A stretch of DNA of 6,598 nucleotides from assembly GCA_023487865.1 (NCBI GenBank), contig JAMDBG010000054.1, positions 1 through 6,598 of the forward strand, in the 5' to 3' direction. Made by a program: the position numbers and the translations under genes. Of the stretch, positions 5,949 through 6,598 are shown piece after piece. The stretch's first letter is position 1. Every line of letters starts with the position of its first letter. The notes beneath the pieces are model-generated. The model was given only the letters and a program-made list of their open reading frames with translations, was not told where the DNA came from and searched no databases. The DNA comes from Deltaproteobacteria bacterium. Lineage in GTDB: Bacteria; Desulfobacterota; Syntrophia; Syntrophales; UBA5619.

Positions 5949-6151
5949 CTTTTCCGGCATGGGCCGCATCCTGATCGTGATCGGTCTTGTCATCGCGGGG
6001 ATCGGGCTCGCCATGCTCTTTGCGGGGAAAATCCCCTGGCTGGGCAGACTCCCCGGCGATTTCTTCTTCCGGGGGAAGGGCTTCTCCTTCTACTTTCCGC
6101 TGACGACGAGCATTCCTCACCCTGATCCTCTGGCTGATCAACCGGCGGTAG
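5938..6151 (+). pseudogene. DUF2905 small membrane protein, frameshifted near its 3' end
   Basis: From the ATG at 5938 the frame encodes a DUF2905-type protein: a first membrane helix (about residues 9-30), the family hallmark KIPWLGRLPGDFFFRGKGFSFYFPLTTSI (residues 31-59, shown here by its key parts IPWLGRLPGD and FYFPL), then the second helix should follow. Instead the frame goes into PHPDPLADQ and continues to 6339, inside the next gene. Shifting one base at 6115-6116 (the CC in ATTCCTCACC) restores LTLILWLINRR and a stop at 6149-6151, giving about 70 residues, the family's usual size. The lesion could be one extra base or a small deletion in a CT-rich tract, and it could be a sequencing error. 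The SD GGAGGGAGG (5921-5929) sits 8 nt before the ATG, inside the radical SAM gene. The function of DUF2905 is unknown. Confidence 0.8.
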
Positions 6152-6224
6152 GACGGCGGATCGGGCATTGCTTCCGGTATAGGATCGGAGGTGAACAGCC
6201 ACAGGGACGAAAGGACGGTGCGGC

Positions 6225-6598
6225 ATGGCAAAAAGGGAACGGATTGCAAAACAGTCGTGGAAGCCGGGGAATGTGCTGTCGCCGGTTCCGGCGGTCCTCG
6301 TCAGTTGCGGCGGTTCGCGGGGCTGGAAGCCGAACCTGATCACCATCGCCTGGGCCGGAAATGTATGCAGCGATCCGCCGATGCTGTCGATCTCCGTCCG
6401 TCCGGAGCGGTATTCCTATGAAATCATCAGGACAACGGGAGAGTTTGTGGTGAATGTTCCCTCCCTCAGGCAGGCCAGGGCGGTGGACTGGTGCGGGGTG
6501 GTTTCCGGCCGCAGCGAGGACAAGTTCGCCGTGACGGGGCTGACGCCGTCGCCGGCCCTGAAGGTGGACTGCCCGATCGTCGCGGAATGCCCACCCAA
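6225..6598 (+). CDS. Flavin reductase family protein, flavoredoxin-like (N-terminal part, cut by window edge)
   Basis: The frame is open from the ATG at 6225 to the window end (124 residues). It matches the FMN-binding split-barrel flavin reductase family, closest in pattern to flavoredoxins of sulfate reducers. Visible blocks are NLITIAWAGNVCSDPPMLSIS (38-58, key parts ITIAWAG and CSDPPM), the S-x-E-I-I segment at 64-68, GEFVVNVPS at 72-80, and VSGRSEDKFAVTGLTP at 93-108, followed by the CPIVAECP stretch (116-123). Family members bind FMN and pass electrons between NAD(P)H or ferredoxin-type donors and other proteins; the partner here is unknown. AAGGA (6211-6215) lies 9 nt upstream of the ATG. 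The gene begins 73 bp after the DUF2905 stop on the same strand with no clear promoter between, so it may belong to the radical SAM transcript. The C-terminal part is outside the window. Confidence 0.88.
   Translation, partial: MAKRERIAKQSWKPGNVLSPVPAVLVSCGGSRGWKPNLITIAWAGNVCSDPPMLSISVRPERYSYEIIRTTGEFVVNVPSLRQARAVDWCGVVSGRSEDKFAVTGLTPSPALKVDCPIVAECPP

Noticed and set aside
3831..6014. Very long minus-strand open frame (over 700 codons) opposite the patatin-like and radical SAM genes
   Set aside because: It is antisense to two genes with clear catalytic motifs, has no recognisable domain, and is rich in Arg, Pro, Gly and Asp as expected of a high-GC shadow frame.

Overview
The window is GC-rich bacterial chromosome with ordinary housekeeping genes, tight spacing and good Shine-Dalgarno sites. 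I see no mobile element, tRNA, rRNA, CRISPR array or phage gene. The mix of genes suggests an anaerobic Desulfobacterota/'Deltaproteobacteria'-type genome: a short-form CstA, a flavoredoxin-like flavin reductase, a COG1313 radical SAM protein, a DUF2905 membrane protein, and proA followed by nadD. That placement is an inference from gene content and style, not a phylogenetic result.

Layout, left to right. (1) The N-terminal third of a CstA-family carrier runs leftward off the window edge. Ahead of it lie about 200 nt of structured leader and a sigma70-type promoter. (2) A rightward 2-dehydropantoate 2-reductase (PanE/ApbA) family gene starts at a GTG with a strong SD. (3) A leftward proA-nadD pair (proline and NAD biosynthesis) ends 9 bp from the PanE-family gene, in convergent orientation. 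(4) A 256-bp divergent intergenic region holds two good sigma70-type promoters that point at each other, one for proA and one for the next gene. (5) A rightward series follows: a patatin-like phospholipase, a PflX-type radical SAM protein with its own promoter, a small DUF2905 membrane protein that overlaps the radical SAM gene by 11 bp and carries a frameshift, and the 5' part of a flavoredoxin-like flavin reductase cut by the window edge.

Functions. proA and nadD are clear core biosynthetic genes. The PanE-family protein could supply pantoate for CoA, but it lacks the Asn residues expected after its catalytic Lys, so its substrate is uncertain. The radical SAM and patatin-like proteins have recognisable catalytic motifs but no known substrate. 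The points most worth a second look are the cstA leader, with alternating complementary segments like an attenuator, the face-to-face promoters at 3662-3753, and the broken DUF2905 gene. I do not see convincing evidence of a new multi-gene system.
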